Source: Stereocaulon alpinum (lineage: Eukaryota; Ascomycota; Lecanoromycetes; Lecanorales; Stereocaulaceae). Taken from it: a stretch of DNA of 64,000 bases. Below are positions 59,871 to 64,000 of the stretch, piece by piece. Made by a program: the position numbers and the translations under genes. Every line of letters starts with the position of its first letter. Positions within the stretch are counted from its first letter, which is position 1. The notes under the pieces are model-generated. The model saw nothing but the letters and a program-made list of their open reading frames with translations. It was not told the origin of the DNA and did not search any database. The DNA lies in the NCBI GenBank assembly GCA_018257865.1, contig JAEUBA010000106.1, positions 1 to 64,000 of the forward strand, written 5' to 3'.

Positions 59871-60853
59871 ACAGGACGCTGATATTTTTACCAAGCTCTA
59901 GCTACGATAGTCTGATAGATGGTGGAGAGCGATTTCTGGAAATGCAGGCTGGCCCCGAGCAATATTGGAAAATGATCCTTAGACGGTGATAGTAGACATA
60001 ACACCATACCCAAGATTGCTTGCTCTGGGAGTGAATTAGTCAAGCAGCAACATCTACCTTTCTACCTATTACACTTCAAGGGCAAGTCGCCCCACCATCT
60101 CACTTACGCCACTGGCCCAGCTGACGTATCCAACTCATAGTCACGCGCCTGATCGATGCAGGATACACATAGCACAATGACACTTTTCACTATCCTTAGC
60201 CAGTTTATCCTCCTACCTTTCCGTCTTTGTCTGGACTTTTACTCATCAGGTTACCTGAACATTGAATCAATCTGACGGTCGCTGCATGTGCTATAAGGCA
60301 GTCTCCAACAGGTGGCGAAGAGATGGTCTATGGGCATAGTACTGTTTCACAACACCAATATCGAGCGGCTACGGCAAGGTGGCAGCCGAGCTGAAGGCGT
60401 CTTCTGTCACAACATGCTCATCATCGACTATATTCCACCCGACTTGTTCCCTTTGTTTACAATGCTCGTGCTTTTGCGTCTACATATCAACACTTTAATA
60501 CTATTCTCCAACGTCTCACCGGGTCGTCAACCACCTGATGCTACTACCACGAGAACAACTCAAGCCACTTGCTAATACCATTTCATCGTCCAAGTACTCT
60601 TGCTTCATCACAGTACAGCAAAGTACCTTAGTGACTAAGGCCTACTCAGGGGCCTCGCTCAAGGGCCTCGCTTAGGGGGTCCCCGGCCCGAAACGCCGGA
60701 AAGTTGCCTGCACTGACTCCGATCTCAGGGCTAGGGCTAGATTAGATAAGACAGGTGACTCAATCATTTGGCATTTCCTATGATGCATAGACAAAGCCAA
60801 ATCACTGCTTGCCGTTGACATAACATCACCCTGCCAATTGTGCCAGACCAGCC
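59871..60853. other. Intergenic upstream of TRP5
   Basis: No gene seen. At about 60648-60705 is a GC-rich patch with the repeated word GGGCCTCGCT and a small hairpin (CCGGC...GCCGG). It stands out against its surroundings; its role is unknown. Confidence 0.45.
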
Positions 60854-63234
60854 ATGGAGCATATCAAAGACACATTTGCCAAATGTCGGAAAGAAAAGCG
60901 CGCCGCGCTTGTCACGTACGTGACCGCTGGATATCCAACAGCAGACGAAACTGTGGATATACTGTTAGGAATGGAAGCTGGTGGCGCTGGTGCGTAGCGA
61001 CCTGCCTTGGGAAAGAGCGTTCACTGAGTGAAACATAGACCTTATCGAGCTCGGACTCCCTTTCACAGATCCAATTGCAGACGGGCCTACGATACAGAAG
61101 TCGAATACACAGGCATTGAAGAATGGGATCACAGTGGAGTCGACGTTGGAGACGGTACGGAAAGCGAGACGGAAAGGACTTAAGGCTCCGGTACTGTTCA
61201 TGGGCTACTATAATCCAATATTGAGCTACGGAGAGGAGAAGTTGGTAAAGGACACAAGGGAAGCAGGAGTCAATGGATTCATTGTCGTGGATCTGCCACC
61301 TGAGGAGGCTGAGAGGTTCATGAAGTACTGTACGCGTGGAGGGTAGGCGTACTCCCCAATAGTACCAACATATCTCACTGACATTGGCGGCTCGCAGTCT
61401 TTCCTACATCCCACTGATCGCACCTGCAACTTCAGAAAACCGTATGAAACGGTTGTGCAAGCTTGCCGATTCCTTCATATACGTCGTATCACGCATGGGG
61501 GTTACAGGTGCCACGGGAACACTCGCCGAGGGGATACAAGACCTCGTCGACCGCGTCCACAGATATTCTGAAGGCAAGCCAGCTGCAGTGGGATTTGGCG
61601 TTAGCACGAGACAGCACTTTCTCGATGTGGGCAGCGTTGCGGAGGGCGTGGTCATTGGTAGTCAGATAGTAATGACACTAGCAAATGCTCCTGCAGGCCA
61701 GGGTGCTCAGAAGGTGGAAGAGTACTGTTGTGAGATCACAGGGAAAAAGGTTGGGAAGCATACGGTTACAAACGGTGTTCAAAAGACAATGGATGAAGAA
61801 AAGCAAATGACTAATGGGAAACCAAATGGAAAGACATATGAAAACCCAGCGTTAGAGAATGGGCATGGGGAGAACGGAGAGTCAGTTCATGTGGATGATG
61901 TGGTCAAGCCTGGGCAGAATGGTGGTGCGCCTGGATTGGCAACCGAACTCGAAGCTCTCAACATGAATGGAGGTGAATATGCAGCTGTACCTTCACGGTT
62001 TGGTGAGTTCGGTGGCCAATACGTTCCCGAGTCGTTAATGGATTGCCTAGCTGAGCTGGAAGATGGGTTCAACAAAGCAAGAGATGACCCAAAGTTCTGG
62101 GAAGAGTACCGGTCGTACTATCCATTCATGGGTCGACCAGGCCAGCTGCATTTGGCAGAACGATTGACCGAGCACGCCGGTGGTGCAAATATTTGGTTGA
62201 AACGAGAGGATCTGAATCACACCGGAAGTCACAAAATCAACAATGCCCTAGGACAAATACTGCTGGCCAGGAGGCTAGGCAAAACACAGATCATAGCTGA
62301 AACAGGAGCTGGGCAGCACGGTGTTGCAACAGCCACAGTCTGCGCAAAGTTCGGCATGAAATGCACAATCTATATGGGTGCCGAGGACGTCCGAAGACAA
62401 GCACTGAACGTCTTCCGTATCAAATTGCTTGGTGCCAAGGTAGTCGCTGTCGAAGCCGGAGCGATGACATTACGAGATGCCGTCAATGAAGCAATGCGGG
62501 CCTGGGTCGTCGATCTCTCAACTACACACTACATCATCGGCTCAGCCATCGGGCCTCACCCTTTCCCCACCATCGTACGGACATTCCAATCAGTCATTGG
62601 CAATGAGACAAAGGAACAGATGCAGAAACTGAAGGGCAAGCTCCCAGACGCACTTGTCGCATGTGTAGGCGGCGGAAGTAATGCAGTCGGCATGTTCTAT
62701 CCCTTTGCTCAAGATCCAAGCGTCAAGCTTCTGGGAGTTGAAGCGGGTGGAGACGGCCTGGACACTGATCGGCATAGCGCTACGTTGACTGGAGGGACGA
62801 AGGGCGTCTTACATGGCGTACGAACTTACGTCCTACAGAACAAGCATGGCCAGATCTCTGAAACACATTCCGTGTCAGCAGGCCTCGACTACCCTGGTGT
62901 CGGGCCTGAATTGAGTTCTTGGAAGGACAACGAGCGTGCGAGATTCATCGCAGCCACAGACGCCGACGCCTTCTTAGGATTCAAGCTCCTTTCAGAACTT
63001 GAGGGTATTATCCCAGCATTGGAGACGGCACACGCAATCTGGGGAGCGCTTGAGCTAGCGAAGGAGATGAAGAAGGGGGAAGACATTGTGATTTGTCTAA
63101 GTGGAAGGGGAGATAAAGATGTACAGAGTGTAGCGGACGAGCTCCCCAAGATCGGGCCTAAGATAGGTTGGGATCTGAGATGTGAGTGTTCCGCTTCTAC
63201 TGAATATGACGAAAGCTAACGCGCATCAGTTTGA
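60854..63234 (+). CDS. TRP5: Tryptophan synthase, fused alpha and beta
   Basis: Four exons: 60854-60989, 61039-61342, 61398-63181 and 63230-63234, giving 742 residues; the last exon only completes the terminal Phe and the stop (GWDLRF). The alpha half makes indole from indole-3-glycerol phosphate: LVTYVTAGYPTADETVDIL, catalytic Glu in LIELGLPFTDP, DGPTIQKSN, GYYNPILSYG, LSYIPLIAPAT and the phosphate loop VSRMGVTGA. The beta half joins indole and serine on PLP: FGEFGGQYVPESLM, the PLP lysine in LNHTGSHKINNALGQ, ETGAGQHGVATATVCAKFG, AIGPHPFPTIVR and the phosphate-binding GGGSNAVGMF. The linker between halves (about residues 265-335) is longer than usual and Asn/Gly/Glu-rich (TNGKPNGKTYENPALENG). 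The final step of tryptophan synthesis, cytosolic. Confidence 0.96.
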
Positions 63235-64000
63235 ATAAGCATAGCACGGCGATTGAAAGGCCAAAAGTTGTGTAAGATACTTCTAGACAATAGAAATGGC
63301 AAATTCGGGAACTCAAACTCCCTCTCGGACTCCCTCTCGGGCTGAGAGAACATACCAGCCCTCCCTATCGCCAGCGGTCAGGAAGACCCATGGTCGAAGC
63401 CCCTTCTTGTTCGTCGAATAGACTCCAATGATCGTCATGATGTGGAGACTAATCTACGCAGACGGGTTTCACATCTGCATCAGCGAGTGTTACTACGAAA
63501 TAAAGCTAAACTTGGGTGCTCCAGGTACAGCGCACTGCATCATTCCTCCTCCACTCAACCGCCATCTCACCCTCAGGCCCTCCTTCCCCGGCACCTCGAT
63601 ACCATCAGCCACAACAGCCACATCAACGAATTCTGCACCTTGTAAGTCGTGGCGAAAGTAGCTGTTTTAGTATTGATAGAGCTGGTGCTGATGTGGAAGG
63701 TTGGGTGGGTGTGGGGTGGGGTTGCTGATGGTAAGGGTTAGGGTGGAGGGTGCGAGGATGAGGAAGGATCTGGTGTGTACAGTACCTCGAGAAGATGATG
63801 ATAGAATGGATGTCTCGGAAATGTTCAAGGGCCTTGAATAGGGAGGGAGCAATTCTTAGGGTAAAAGTGATTGTATCCGGTTGTGGCGAGATAAGAGGTG
63901 TGGTGTTGAGGGAGGGGAAGAGGGTGCCAGTGCTTAAGATTATCGCTGCTTCTGTTTGCAGATCGAGTCTGGTTTAAAACGCTGGTAATATACTCTTCGA
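63235..64000. other. Right edge, possible partial gene on the minus strand
   Basis: Two minus-strand stretches have a coding look: one near 63790-63960 (ITFTLRIAPSLFKALEHF) and one near 63500-63630 (FVDVAVVADGIEVPGKEGLR, ending at a stop). They could be exons of a gene that begins beyond the window, but I could not fix the splice sites or name a family. Confidence 0.3.

Noticed and set aside
1..64000. Secondary-metabolite cluster, CRISPR array or Starship-type tyrosine recombinase
   Set aside because: I looked for PKS/NRPS/P450 sets, spaced repeats and captain-type recombinases and saw none. The genes are mostly unrelated housekeeping functions.

Overview
This is fungal DNA, most likely a filamentous ascomycete (Pezizomycotina; Dothideomycetes is a guess from gene flavour). 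Genes have short 45-65 bp GT-AG introns. The products are fungal orthologues: a fused tryptophan synthase, ARG8, BTN1, RXT3, VPS39, GON7, HbrB/BIT61 and SDHAF4. The first ~13 kb shows the C-to-T/G-to-A scarring of repeat-induced point mutation (RIP). Intron coordinates were placed by hand from splice sites, reading-frame phase and family resemblance.

Positions 1-12,960 are an AT-rich, TpA-rich graveyard of nested transposons with almost no open reading frames. From left to right: the 3' part of a LINE (1-2697); then an element bounded by ~250 bp inverted repeats (2700-2950 and 12060-12318) that encodes a gag-like CCHC protein on the minus strand. That element is interrupted by a complete Ty3/gypsy chromovirus (3712-11012) with 249 bp LTRs and a CTTAG target duplication. 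Inside the chromovirus lies a 322 bp 5'-truncated LINE copy (4426-4747) with a 14 bp target duplication. This small copy is hardly mutated, so it records the sequence before RIP and the order of events.

Positions 13,160-25,461 hold a secreted SGNH hydrolase, an ML/NPC2-like lipid-binding protein, the relic of a short-chain dehydrogenase, an IF3-like protein, and a compact block of SDHAF4 (minus), ARG8 (plus) and BTN1 (minus). SDHAF4 and ARG8 are both mitochondrial and share a 240 bp divergent promoter; ARG8 and BTN1 converge 52 bp apart.

Positions 26,017-43,928 hold RXT3 (Rpd3L deacetylase complex), an orphan protein, a DUF7053 protein, VPS39/VAM6 (HOPS), GON7 (KEOPS tRNA modification) and an HbrB/BIT61-type TORC2 subunit. 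BTN1, VPS39, a later BLOC-1 subunit and TORC2 all bear on vacuole/endosome and growth signalling; nothing shows that this is more than chance neighbourhood.

Positions 44,768-63,234 hold a 2EXR/F-box-like protein, a dispersed family of three related F-box-like genes on the minus strand (one intact with two tiny leading exons, one shorter, one frameshifted), a BLOC1S1-like protein, a two-exon orphan starting MGAWGYG, and the bifunctional tryptophan synthase TRP5. The remaining gaps contain little recognisable.

No CRISPR, rRNA, convincing tRNA or biosynthetic gene cluster was seen. The least explained object is the gag-like element with inverted rather than direct terminal repeats.
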